64,000 bases of DNA from Mermis nigrescens (lineage: Eukaryota > Nematoda > Enoplea > Mermithida > Mermithidae), in the NCBI GenBank assembly GCA_036768485.1, contig JAVLUZ010000154.1, positions 36,904,042 to 36,968,041 of the forward strand, given 5' to 3'. Positions within the stretch are counted from its first letter, which is position 1. Each line of letters opens with the position of its first letter. Positions 1 through 10,446 of this stretch are shown one piece after another. The notes below the pieces were generated by a model that saw nothing but the letters and a program-made list of their open reading frames with translations, searched no databases and was not told the origin of the DNA. Made by a program: the position numbers and the translations under genes.

Positions 1-178
1 ATAGCTACGTGGCGATTGACGTAATGATCTGAGGAAGACAACATAAACTCAGTCGTTGAACGTGAAAATGAATACGTCGCGTTCATTAAAAACAAGCAAA
101 TTAAATAGCAAATTTTTAATGAACTATTGAAATTGGTTGGTAAAATTTCTCTGTATTTGCTGCATGTCCTAATTTTAG
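1..178. other. Upstream intronic or unassigned sequence
   Basis: Probably intron upstream of the exon that begins at 179. An open stretch at about 31-108 on + (reading EEDNINSVVERENEYVAFI) looks exon-like in composition, but it has no convincing acceptor, and no donor in the phase the next exon needs, so I do not call it. Confidence 0.3.
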
Positions 179-1200
179 CGATTGGAAGCGTCGAGTAGAG
201 AAAACATAGCCGCTGATTATTTCAAGACCTCAAGTGCCTCTAATGTAATAGCCAAAACTGAAAGGGATAAATGCAGAAAGATAGGTAGGACCTTAGATGC
301 ACAGTATGACCGATCTTGGGAGAGTCCAAGGGTCTGGGTGGGTCAAAAATTGAGCTTTTTTGGGTAAAATTGTATAAAAGCTGGTATAAATGCTAAAATT
401 GCGTAACTTTGTTATTCCAGTTTGGTCAATTTACATATTTCAAGCAAGTACTTTTGAAGAAACTTTTCATTGCCTCGTTTTTCCCAGTAAATTTCCCATC
501 TTCCTATCCTGAAATTCCACGCCCAACCCCCACCCATGTGCGTGTCTGGGAGGACGTGGTAGGTAATCATATATACATATTAGGGGCACTTTCAGTTATA
601 CAGCTTTTGTGTACCTATTCAGTTATTTTCATTACTACTCTCAGTTTATTTATCATTATTTGGTAATTTTCGATATATTTTGATCAATCTTGCACAAAAT
701 GTATAAAAATGTCTTCACAAGAACGTTTGAGCACAAGAATCCTATATTGATTCATAAGAGTTCGTCTGAAATCCTCATCAGAAAATGTTTGTCTGAAATC
801 CTCATCAAAATATGCTTTTTGCGCATTATGGTTTTCGTTGAAGACTAAAAAACTATTGAATTTTTTGAAAAGTTAGACGTGACAGTGGATTGTTATAGGT
901 TGTTTGCTCAATTTAAAGGATTATAATTACTATAATATATGTATAAATCGTGATATTCTGTTTCTACCTTTGTTTTTGCTATTTTTGTTTTATGGTATTG
1001 CAGATTACGCGGACAGATCCTCCTTTCCATCACATCGAAACACCTGGGAACAATTGTTGACCGGCGTCATTTATACGGACGAAATTTATGACAGGGAATC
1101 AAATCTTAGTGCTGACCAAAGTGTTTCTAAGCAGCTTCGCCCAAAAAAGCCACCTCAGCATCTGGAGGCCATTCAGTTCAAGCGAAACAATGGAACGTGA
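179..1200 (+). CDS. 3' end of an unrecognised spliced gene (exons 179-284 and 1004-1200)
   Basis: Two exons join in frame. The first follows an acceptor (aattttag, ends 178), stays open through 284 and meets a donor (ATAG|gtagga). The second follows a pyrimidine-rich tract and ttgcag (ends 1003) and runs to TGA at 1198-1200. The phases agree: 106 nt from 179 leave one base, which with AT of exon 2 makes an Asp codon. The result is 100 residues of C-terminus, hydrophilic and charged, with WEQLLTGVIYTDEIYDRESN in the middle and a basic tail ending RNNGT. I see no membrane segment and no family motif, and do not recognise the protein. The N-terminal part lies outside the window. The phase match and open frames support a real gene, but it could be a decayed copy. 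Confidence 0.5.
285..1003 (+). other. Intron of the partial gene
   Basis: Bounded by gtagga at 285 and ttgcag ending 1003. AT-rich; no coding potential or mobile element recognised. Confidence 0.45.
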
Positions 1201-1677
1201 AATAGGAAACAAGTTGAATTATCGAATGAATAATGATTTTCAAAGAAAAACTAAGGTTCTTCATCCAATTGGCTTTGGCTCTTGAACGTTGTGCTAAAAT
1301 AGCATGAAAACTATGTCAATTCCCAGTTTCTGCTCGAACTGCAAGCACTTTTGATGAAAATTTTCGATTTTCATTCATTTTCGGCCGCTTCTTTACATCA
1401 TTTTTCCCAGAAAATTACCCATTTTTCTATTGTGGGGGTCCGCATACTCCACTAAATCCTCACGTATGGAAATCAATTTTCAGCGGTCTAGCGAGCAGCT
1501 AAAAATGTGGTTTCTAGGCAGCTTACTGTAATAAAATTTAGTATTGTAAAACGTCATATGCTTATCAACAGCTAAGCACAATATTCTGATTGCGGCTTCA
1601 GTCTAAACTGCTTTCTTAATCAATTTATATCGATTCAAGAATTGTGACCCATGCACAAGGTTTCATGAAATAGACTA
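1201..1677 (+). other. 3' flank of the partial gene with a candidate poly(A) signal
   Basis: AATAAA at 1530-1535 lies 330 bases past the stop codon and is a plausible polyadenylation signal. No gene is visible here. Confidence 0.3.
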
Positions 1678-1685
1678 GTCATGAC

Positions 1686-2859
1686 CAAGGGTGAACGGCA
1701 CCAAAGTTCTGGCCCAACCCGTAAATCCTACTAATGAAAAAGATAGGGAGAAAGAAAAAGCATGATAAGCATAAGTAACCACACACGGAGCCTGGACCAT
1801 GCCAATCATTAGTAACAACACCCGGAGCCTGGGAGAAACGGGAGAAGCGGCGACGCATAGGTAACCACACCCGGAGACCGGGAGAAACGGGAGAAACGGC
1901 GAAACCATGATAAGCATAGGTAACCACACCCGGAGCCTGGGAGAAACGGGAGAAACGGCGAAACCATGATAAGCATAGGTAACCACACCCGGAGCCTGGG
2001 AGAAACGGGAGAAACGGCGAAACCATGATAAGCGATAGATAACCAGACCGGGAGCCTGGGAGAAACGGCGAAACCATGATAAGTATAGGTAACCACACCC
2101 GGACACTGGGAGAAACGAGAGAAACGGCGAAACCATGACAAGCATAGGTAACACACCCGGAGCCTGGGAGAAACGGGAGAAACGGCGAAGTTTCGCAGTT
2201 TCTCCCGTTTCTTCCAGGCTCCGGGTGTGGTTACCTATGCTTAGCTCATCATGGTTTCGCCGTTTCTCCCGTTTCTCCCAGGCTCCGGGGTTGGCACCTA
2301 TGTGCTGTCATGGTTCGCCGTTTCTCCATTTCTCCCAGTCTCCGGGTGTGGTTACCTATACTTATCATGGTTCACCCGGAGACTGGGAGAAACGGGAGAA
2401 ACGGCGGAACCATGATAAGCATAGGTAACAACACCCGGAGCCTGGGAGAAACGGGAGAAACGGTGAAACCATGATAAGCATAGGTAACCACACCCGGGAA
2501 CCGTTTCTCCGACCGGGGAAAATTTTGATGGGAGGAGCGTTTCTCCCGGGAGAAATGTTTCTCCTCCGGGGAAATTTTGATGGGAGGAACGTTTCTCCCA
2601 ACGGGGGAAACACTAGTAGGATTTACGGGTTTGCCCAAAATTCTGGGGGGTGTGCAAGATTTTTTCAAAGGTCAAAAAATGGCCTTAAAAATGGTTGTAT
2701 GGCGAAAAACACCATTTTTCAACGTTTCACATCGAGCACTATCCATTGGCATCAAGAAATTGCGAAAAAATTTCAAAAATTGAATTCTGGGGGTATTTTG
2801 ATTTCTGGGGAAGGGGTATTTTGGTTTCTCGGGGTTGCATACCCCCACGCCCAGGTGTG
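1686..2859. mobile_element. hAT-like non-autonomous element (type A ends) with a minisatellite interior
   Basis: Flanked by the perfect 8-bp duplication GTCATGAC (1678-1685 and 2860-2867). The right end has the type A terminus (CACGCCCAGGTGTG). The left end (CAAGGGTGAACGGCACC then AAAGTTCTGG) is a diverged version of the other type A terminus, CATACGTGGGCAGC...AAAATTCTGG. The right 240 bp carry the type A body, including CTATCCATTGGCATCAA. The rest is a tandem array. An 8-bp duplication is the hallmark of the hAT superfamily. No transposase is present. GTCATGAC is itself a palindrome, so chance agreement is a little more likely than for other 8-mers. Confidence 0.65.
1758..2610. repeat. About 57-bp minisatellite with an internal inversion
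   Basis: Units contain GGTAACCACACCCGGAGCCT followed by GGGAGAAACGGGAGAAACGG. They read forward from about 1758 to 2188, flip to the reverse complement from about 2190 to 2371, and read forward again to about 2500. Three copies of a different unit (TTTTGATGGGAGGA type) follow to about 2610. Open frames across this array on both strands are by-products of the repeat. Confidence 0.9.
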
Positions 2860-2867
2860 GTCATGAC

Positions 2868-3784
2868 GCCGCCTTTTTCTGAATGTTGCTTAACAACGCT
2901 AAGCCTTCTCAAAATGAAACGTCAATAAACTCGCTTCTGGAGACTTTTAAAAATATCACTCCAGAATAAAAAATTCAAAATAAAAAAACGATCTCTTTAA
3001 AAATAAATCATTTCTCCTAGGCCTCTTGTTTCAGAGACCGCAGAATATAACATTTCAATTTTCGCGTTGCATAAAAGAAGTCTCTAACTTTTTAGCACAT
3101 CATGACGACTAAAATTTTGAAGTCAGATATCAAAGCAACTACTTGCACACAGGCAAAAACGATCGTGTTTTTGAGCATTTCTCAGCATGCCCTACACATT
3201 AGAGAAGAAATAATTTTCGAAAAATTCAAAAAGTTTGACTTGATTTTGATCAAATTCACGAAATATGTTCGGTAAAATGTTTACGCCAATGACTTCGTAA
3301 CATTTGACCCCGCTGAAAAATGTTTTAACTCGTTTCGTAAATGAATTCTGACACAAAATTATATAACAATGGCACATGGTGACCGAGAATTTTGGGCTTA
3401 TTAGTTTGTAAATGTAATTGAAAAGTCAAAAAGGCTGGGCAGGTCCGAAGATCCGCAACTGGCCAGCGCCCGATTGATTCCCGCAAGCCTGACCAGCGCT
3501 CATATCCCAAAAATTGTGCCCTCTAATCTGGAGGTGGGACTTCATCTCTACGGGTTGAATCGCAAAATGTTATAAAAAGCTCATCCGAACCCCGAAAACG
3601 AATTGAAGGGAAAATATATAAATACATCAGGACAGCAAAGACGAGCTTAAGGGAGAGCTTTATAAAATAGCAACGCATGACTTTGTGCGCTTCAAGAATT
3701 TTCAAAATGCGCTTCAAGAATTTTCTAGTTTTCCCTTTTGGGTTGACTCTTGCAAAAAATATTCGAATTTTCAAAATTTTGGGC
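2868..3784. other. Intergenic, no gene seen
   Basis: Only a weak feature: about 3001-3120 resembles the right arm of the palindromic element near 61360-61540 (GCAGAATATA, TTTTCGCGTTG, TTTTTAGCACAT), suggesting a diverged fragment of that family. Confidence 0.4.
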
Positions 3785-4325
3785 GGGGGACTATAGTCTG
3801 TTTCATTTATTTGAGAGTTTTTCAGTAAATTTTTTAGACGGCTACATAGATTATATACTATATGTAGCTCGACAGAAAAGTTGAGTGGGGGCGAGTGGCA
3901 GCCATTCTTTCATTTTTAATGCACTAAACCGTCCATATATGTATGTAGACTTAATTCAAGCACAAACAGTGCTATTTCACGTAGACCTTTTTCACTGACA
4001 AGCTTATCCATGCGGATTAATCTTGTATGCTTTGAATGTCACACTACAGTAAGTGCGCTAAATAAAAATCTCGCAGCAGGAATCGAATCCGTGCTGCTTC
4101 GACGACAAGCAGACGTTCTACCAACGCTGAGCGGAAGTTTTCGGCGGTTATTGAAATGCTATAAAAAATAAAATAAATTATGCCATAAGAAATTTTATTG
4201 AAAAACCCTTTCTTCGCATGTAGCTACAGTGATGTCTAAATGACCTACAGTAAGTAGGGAATGTAGCATCGGAAAAGATTTGCTGAAAAAGCTTTCGGAT
4301 AAATGAAATAGGCTATAGTCCCCCC
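3785..4325. mobile_element. 540-bp element with about 26-bp terminal inverted repeats
   Basis: The left end GGGGGACTATAGTCTGTTTC followed by ATTTAT (3785-3810) is repeated inverted on the right (ATAAATGAAATAGGCTATAG then TCCCCCC, about 4299-4325), with three mismatches. No clear target duplication and no transposase. A tRNA-like stretch lies inside. Confidence 0.6.
4072..4134 (-). other. tRNA-like promoter remnant (tRNA pseudogene or SINE head)
   Basis: On the - strand a B-box match (GGATTCGATTCC, 4090-4079) lies about 40 bases downstream of an A-box-like stretch (CCGCTCAGCGTTGGTAGA). A 6-bp anticodon-like stem CTGCTT/AAGCAG closes a 7-base loop between them. The T stem and acceptor stem do not pair well, so this is not a working tRNA. 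It could be the head of a SINE carried in the surrounding element. Confidence 0.35.
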
Positions 4326-5019
4326 ATCGCCCACAGCTATACGTGCTTGACAATGTAGCAGGAGTGCTACTACACGGCTAGAAATGCCTACTTTGAAGTT
4401 TAACCCGTGACGTTGATGTTTCGTTGTTTCTCAATATTATTCAATACTTTGCGCAGTTGTGAGCAAGAGCCCGAGTAGTCGATTAGTACTACACATGCAA
4501 ATCAGAGCGGAAGATCCGGGAAACCGGTGCGGGTAGAATTTTGCTTACGTAACGGTGGGAGGCGGCGCCCCCGTTACAACAATAAGCTGACAGATCACGA
4601 TTATAGCATTGGTCTGATATATAATTATCTTAACCCTCAACGTAGATGAAAATTCTCAAAATTCATGCACGAAGTATATGAAACAGACTGTAGAGGTTTA
4701 GAACCTCGAGGGTACCGCCCGCAGATTATGATTGACACCAAGAACTAAGTTCTCGGTAGGTAAATTTTGGGAATTAGTGGACATTTGTCCAAAAGCAAAC
4801 CCTCAGAAGTCAATCGCTTCTCTGGTATGTTCAATATGGCTAATACGCGTTTATGTACCTGTGATATGACGTTGGAAATTGTGATAAACATTATTGCAGA
4901 AGTCATCCATGTACATTTCGCTTATTGTCATTTTATTTCGTCAAGATGTATTCACTTGGCAAAATAAAAATTGCTTTACTGTAGCACGTAAATTGAGTTG
5001 CGTTGCGTCTAATTACCTT
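4326..5019. other. Intergenic, no gene seen
   Basis: No coding exon or clear repeat. ATGAAACAGACTGTAG near 4678 faintly echoes the inverted end of the element at 3785-4325. Confidence 0.4.
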
Positions 5020-6821
5020 CAGGGTTGCCAGGTGCAGGAGAATTCTCCTGAATTCAGGAGAATCTAAAATTTTCAGGAGCAGGAGCAGGAGAATGGGCTT
5101 TTCAGGAGAAATTTCAGGAGAAGTTGTAAACATGCAGGAGAATGCAGGAGAATTTTACAATGTCAGGAGAATCCAGTGGAATCCTGAAAATCTAGGAGAA
5201 TTCAGGAGAATTTTCAAAACTTAAACAGCCAGTTATAATGATTATCATACATTAAATTTCTTACTGTACTTACTGTAGTTAGATAGTTGTATATAATTTT
5301 ATACTTAGATCTTTCACATTAAGAATTTATTTCGTTCATAGTTAAGACTACTGTTTTTTTCCCACTTTTTGGTCTATTTGTCAACCAAAATTTTGGGAAA
5401 TGGAAAAAATTTTTGGGCTTGGTTGGCATTTGTGGAAAATTTTTGTATTGTTAAAAATGCGTTGTAGAGAGTTAAAACTTCAAAACTTTTTCGGCCTGGC
5501 GCCGAATCGATCAAATTCTTACTTATTAGTAATCCTTAAACCGCGCCGCGCCATTTTTATCGACAATCTGGCCTAGAACTTCGCTACGATTGAAAATCCT
5601 TATTTTCTGCACGGATTCAGTTAGTTTTTCAATGCAAAAATATGTCTCAGAGAGGTGAAACTACAAAATTTTTCGGCGCTTCGCGCCGAATTGATTTAAT
5701 TCTTACTTGTTATTGATGTTTAAGCCGCGCGGCGCATATTGAAGCATTTTTATCGATAATCTGGTCCTAGAACTCCACTAGTGATTGAAAATCCTTACAT
5801 TCTGCACAGTTTTTGAAATGCAAAAATGATTTAGCTATAAAATTCCAAAATTTTTCAGCGCTTCGCGCCATTTGATGAATTATAGGTTTAATTGTCAAAA
5901 ACGACTTCAGAATTGGCTAAAATGCTTTACTGAAGGAAGGAAATTCAAGTTTAAACATAAATAACGTATACTGATCGTGATATTCTGTGTAGAGCGCGAA
6001 AGTTTTATACAAAAAGTGCATCAAACACCGCTATTGCATGTGTACATAAAATTTTCCACTTAAAAACACTGATTTTCCAACACAGGCGCCGCTCTATTTT
6101 GAACGTTTTTAGACCTCCCAAAAAAATGTGGAAAAAAGTCGGAAAAAGTGGAAAAAAATTTTGGGTTCAATCTATAATGTCAACCAAATCGCTGGGAAAA
6201 AAAACGGTGGAAGACCTAAGTGTTAAGTTATAACTATATCCAAATAAGTTTCGTGCTTCCGTAGTAAATCATTCATTCATTCATTTATTTATTCACTTAA
6301 TATCACGAAGTGCAGAAATACATAGCTTTATACACCGTCTAATTGTTTTTATCAGTTTCATAGACGTTTGCAAAGCGCCTATAAACATTTTTTGATACAT
6401 TTCAAAACTTAAGGATTTGCTTGCTACTGAAGTACATACAATTAGTAATAAATTATTAGTTATTTTTTCAAAAGACATTGCAAACAGGGCTCTTTTCAGA
6501 AATTTTTGATGATGTACTCGTAAGTGCAACTGAAAATTGGCAGTCACTGTTTTAAGCGCAGAAACTGTTTTTTCGAATAATGAAGATAACAGGCAAGAGA
6601 TCAGAATAAAATAGTTGGGTGAACCAAGGTAAATTGGCCTGAGCATGCCTGATATGCATGTGTACATACAATTGTAGATCTGCTGTACAACCTTTCCTGC
6701 AAAATATGAGCTAGGAGAATTTTTAGGAGAATCAAAATATTTTCAGGAGAATTGCAGGAGAATTTTTCCCCAATTTTACCTCTGTGCAGGAGAATCTGAA
6801 TTTTGGGACCTGGCAACACTG
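5020..6821. mobile_element. 1.8-kb hAT-like element with GGAGAA-rich ends
   Basis: Ends are CAGGGTTGCCAGGT (5020-5033) and ACCTGGCAACACTG (6808-6821), inverted copies with one mismatch and the CAG start usual in hAT elements. Target copies ATTACCTT (5012-5019) and ATTACCCT (6822-6829) match 7 of 8. Subterminal zones hold many copies of AGGAGAA, roughly a dozen at about 5035-5215 and five at about 6713-6795, in the same orientation at both ends. In well-studied hATs, subterminal repeats bind transposase. No transposase ORF is visible, so it is probably non-autonomous or decayed. Confidence 0.75.
5351..6207. mobile_element. Probable nested TIR element within the 5020-6821 element
   Basis: CTGTTTTTTTCCCA at 5351 is mirrored by TGGGAAAAAAAACGG ending 6207. 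Inside are two to three diverged copies of a roughly 230-bp unit, each with a hairpin such as GGCGCTTCGCGCC (5675-5687). The target duplication is unclear (only AAGAC is shared by the flanks). Confidence 0.4.
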
Positions 6822-6839
6822 ATTACCCTTTGCCTATGT

Positions 6840-7250
6840 ATGATGTATCAAATTTTTAGTCAAAAATCTTGTCTTTCCATGACAGATTTTTTTGTCTTTA
6901 ATCGAAATACTACTCGCTGCACAAATCGTTTCAAGCTAGTTGTTCCTCTTGTCCGTTCTAATTTACAAAAATTTGACTTTTTCTATAAGTATATCTCTCT
7001 TTGGAATCACCTACCTGATTGTAGTCTCTTCCCTAACTTAAATATATTCAAATCTAGATTATATAATTGATGTCGACTTCATCCAAATTTATCATAGGGC
7101 GGGCTTAAATCGTCATTTTCATGACTCGCTCATCGCCTTTTGCTGTACGCTTTTTATTCTTTTGACCGTACGTTTTATTACTCTTTTACATCTTTCATAT
7201 TGTCGCGTTTCAGTAATAAATTATTTCATTCATTCATTCATTCATTCAAA
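6840..7250 (+). pseudogene. 3' end of a non-LTR retrotransposon (LINE)
   Basis: The translation of 6840-7067 carries the C-terminal signature of Jockey/CR1-group ORF2 proteins: FFVFNRNTTRCTNRFKLVVP, then FFYKYISLWNHLPDC and a final FKSRLYN. It is followed by about 140 bp of 3' UTR and an (ATTC)n tail near 7225-7248, typical of the 3' ends of such LINEs. Everything upstream is missing; the neighbouring hAT-like element ends at 6821. Confidence 0.7.
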
Positions 7251-7829
7251 ATAAATGCTTCTAGAAGAAAGAGCAGGAAACAGATTTGGTCAAAAACGGG
7301 AGATATATCGATAGAATTTTAGGCAGTCAAGTTTCTGTGGCACTTGTTTACTTTAACCCCTATCAAATTTTTTCCATCTTGTTTAACATTAGGGCAGGTA
7401 TATACAACATTGAGGTGGATAATGCAGGATTTTCTTCAGGCTCTACTTACGATGGTTTTAAATTTCTATGTCCAGGGCTTTAAATTAGCGGATCTTTACA
7501 TATGCGCCACACTAAATGAGGAAACGGCTATTTAGATTTTTAAGCATCGGTAACGGAAAAAATCCAGATTTGAAAATTTTGAATTTTGGGTTTTTTCTGG
7601 GTAGTTTGGGTTTTATTGGGTTTTTAATGAAAATGACAACTAGAGCTACATACAGTAGGTGGGAATACTTCCAACAGCTGCAAGACACAAATTAAACAAA
7701 GAGCAACAACTTTATTCAGCTAATAATGAAATCCAACAACAAAATAGATCGTTCATTGCGACTGCCATATACATATGTATGTATCTCTCGTTTTCAATGC
7801 TCGGACAACATTACAGATTTTGATCACCG
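7251..7829. other. Intergenic, no gene seen
   Basis: AT-rich sequence. Short open frames here have no recognisable motif. Confidence 0.4.
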
Positions 7830-8735
7830 GATTCAGGACAAATCAGTAAAATCCGGACAATCAATCAGTAGGTACAATGAAAAGATCAGGACAATGTATT
7901 AGATATATATGGTTGGACTGGTCGTGACCGGACAAATTGGGTAAAATCGGACAATCAATCAGGACAATGACAAAATCAGGACAAACTGTCGGGCGCGCGT
8001 ACAACTTGTCATTCCATTGACTCGCATGTCCCTTTACTAATCTGTAATTGCATTTATTATATATCTTGTCATTTTGTATTTTAACAGCTGGTATTAGTAA
8101 TAAAATTTTCTTTCTTTCTTTTTCTTCACAGATACACAGGGTAGACTGATGGGACAAAATGGGTGAAAGAACGGACAATTGAGCAGGACAATGACAAAAT
8201 CAGGACGATGTATTAGATATGTAGGGTCGGACTGGCCGGGATAGGACAAATTGAGTAAGATCCGACAATCAATCACAATGACGAAGTCAGTACAATGGGA
8301 ATGGGATAGTTCCGGTTGTGAACTCCAACAGGTCCCCCTTTGGGCACCCTTGCCTAGTTCCGGAACTACCCCAGTACTGATTTCGTCATTGTCCTGATTG
8401 ATTGTCCGTATTTTACCCAATTTGTCCTGTCCCGGCCAGTCAGACCCTACATATCTGATACATTGTCCTGATTTTGTCATTGTCCTAATCAATTGTCCGT
8501 ATTTCACCCATTTTGTCCCATCCCCGCCAGTCCGACCCTACACATCTAATACATTGTGTCATTGTCCTGATTGATTGTCTGGATTTTACCCAATTTGTCC
8601 ATTCCGGCCAGTCCGACCCTACATATCTAATACATTGCCCTGATCTTTTTCACTGTCTGATTGATTGTCCGGCTTTTATCCATTTGTCCTGAGTCCGGTT
8701 CCAGATTTTACCCATTTGTCCGGAGTCCGGTCCCG
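7830..8735. repeat. Head-to-head inverted minisatellite (GGACAATCAATC type)
   Basis: Units of about 110-120 bp contain GGACAATCAATCAGGACAAT, then GACAAAATCAGGACAATGTA, and a GGTCGGACTGGCCGGGA block. They read forward from about 7830 to 8300 and as the reverse complement from about 8370 to 8735, around an unrelated 70-bp centre (GGTCCCCCTTTGGGCACCCT). The whole is a large imperfect palindrome. Long open frames on - are repeat artefacts. Confidence 0.85.
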
Positions 8736-8764
8736 GTTCCATTTCCGGATTTTACATTTTCCCA

Positions 8765-8895
8765 TGGAGCGTGTGGGTCATGGATAACAATATAGTAGTA
8801 TGTAAAATTTGTGTATATTTGATAGCATATATATATATATATATTATATGAACAAGAAATTTTTCGTTTAGACTTTTCTGGAGATCTTTCTACAT
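8765..8895. repeat. Dispersed repeat also present at the window's right end
   Basis: GGGTCATGGATAACAAT, TAGTAGTATGTAAAAT, a TATATA run, and AGACTTTT followed by GGAGATCTTT recur in the same order at about 63885-64000. Confidence 0.7.
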
Positions 8896-9622
8896 ATACA
8901 AGGAAACTCATACAAAAAACTGGTCGTCCTGCGGAAAAACGAATTTTTTTACTTTGACATAAAATTTGTTTGTTTGTTTGTTTATTAATTTTTCATGATG
9001 AATGCTGTACACCTTCCACTTTCAGTTTTCAGTAGGTACTATGATCGGATGTTAGATGAGAGGGAATGCGACGAAAACCCTCTCTTTTGGAGCTGGGAGG
9101 TCTGGGATGGCGCGCTCAAGCGCTCCTGCAAAGTCTGGAGCAGAGCTTTTGAAATCTAACAACATAAGCGCTTATCCACCTATTTTTTGGATTTTTACTT
9201 CGAAATTTCCATAAAATCGTCTGAATCTGGGTTTTGAATAGGCTGGTGCAAAATGCGAGAATTTCCCAATATTTACATGCCAGAACGACGAAATAAATTC
9301 TTAAAACGGATGATATGCGAGAATTTTTCGTCAACTACCTATATACATACGTAAAATAAAACTGAAGTACTATACAGCTTTTAAAAAGTGCAATCTGTAA
9401 ATAGCGTACGAATTGTCCTCATACATTTGAATTTCCGTTGACTAGAAATGGTTGAAAATATGCAGTACCTAGGTAATTTTCCCATGACGACAAAAACGCT
9501 GTAGCTCTTGTTTCCTCTAAGTTAATAAGTTAAAAGAATAGACAAAACTAGAATAAACTGTTTACTCAACTGCATAGCTCCTTTCGGGAAAATTCAAAAA
9601 TTATTCCTCAGTAGGGTTAATT
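8896..9622. other. Intergenic, no gene seen
   Basis: Only a short (TTTG)n run near 8968 stands out. Confidence 0.4.
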
Positions 9623-9630
9623 CCCCCTTC

Positions 9631-9908
9631 CATACGTGTGGGCAGCAAGAAAATTCTGGGGGGTGCAAGATTTTTTTGAAGGTCGAAAAATGGCCTTTAA
9701 AAATGGCGGTATGGGCGATAAAAAAAACACCATTTTTCGACGTTTCTCATCAAGCACTATCCATTGGCATCAAAAAATTGCGAAAACAAACGAAAAAATT
9801 TGCCAAAAATTGAATTCTGGGGGGGGGTATTTTGATTTCTGGGGGGGGGTATTTTGGTTTTCTGGGGGTGCGTACCCCCCCCCCAAACCCCCCCCACGCC
9901 CAGGTGTG
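9631..9908. mobile_element. Type A hAT-like MITE, 278 bp
   Basis: Perfect duplication CCCCCTTC (9623-9630 and 9909-9916). Left end CATACGTGTGGGCAGC, right end CACGCCCAGGTGTG. The body holds CATCAAGCACTATCCATTGG and long G and C runs. This is the best small reference copy of the type A family in the window. Confidence 0.8.
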
Positions 9909-9916
9909 CCCCCTTC

Positions 9917-10446
9917 CCCTTTCAATGGCTACACCACAGTAAAGAATAAACGATTCTGAAGACAAAAAGTTGGCGCTTGCACACTTTAGGGGGTTTCGTA
10001 AGGATAGTCAACAATTTTTCGTGTGAAAATGTTCAATTTTGATCATATTCGATGCACACTTGCCTGATTTTAGCTATGATCTGAATTTAGGGATTTCAAC
10101 AAATTTATGGCGTGTCTCACAGTGACTTGAGTAGTTTTCTCTCATTTATGATCGAATTTAATATCTTTCGAATAAGTAGCATTGCACGTTTGCAAACCAT
10201 CGACCTTATTCGTGCAATGCACTCTATACTCACACCTAAGCATGGGGGTTGGGGGTATGCACCCCGAGAAACCAAAATACCCCCCCCCAAAAAAAACCAA
10301 AATACCCCCCCCAGAAATCAATTTTTGAAATTTTTTTTTGTTTTTTTTCGAAATTTTTTGATGCCAATGGATAGTGCTCGAGGAGAAACGTTGAAAAATG
10401 GCGCTTAAGGCTATTTTTTATCATTGAAAAATCCTGCGCCCTCCAG
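9917..10446. other. Intergenic with a truncated type A MITE (about 10230-10440)
   Basis: The family's CACACCT...CATGGGGG end is at about 10231 and its GATGCCAATGGATAGTGCTC core at about 10360-10380. The other terminus is lost where the next repeat begins. Nothing is seen at 9917-10225. Confidence 0.55.

Noticed and set aside
1675..2668. Several open frames of 80-160 codons on both strands
   Set aside because: They lie in the 57-bp minisatellite. The proteins are period-locked repeats of the same words and appear in several frames at once.
6293..6667. 124-codon minus-strand frame in the 5020-6821 element
   Set aside because: No transposase or reverse transcriptase motif could be found, so it is not called as a gene.
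7861..8507. Minus-strand frames of 105 and 137 codons
   Set aside because: Produced by the inverted GGACAATCAATC array; no start context, domain or codon bias.
1758..8735. CRISPR-like appearance of the minisatellites
   Set aside because: Units are contiguous, with no unique equal-length spacers, and the genome is clearly eukaryotic.
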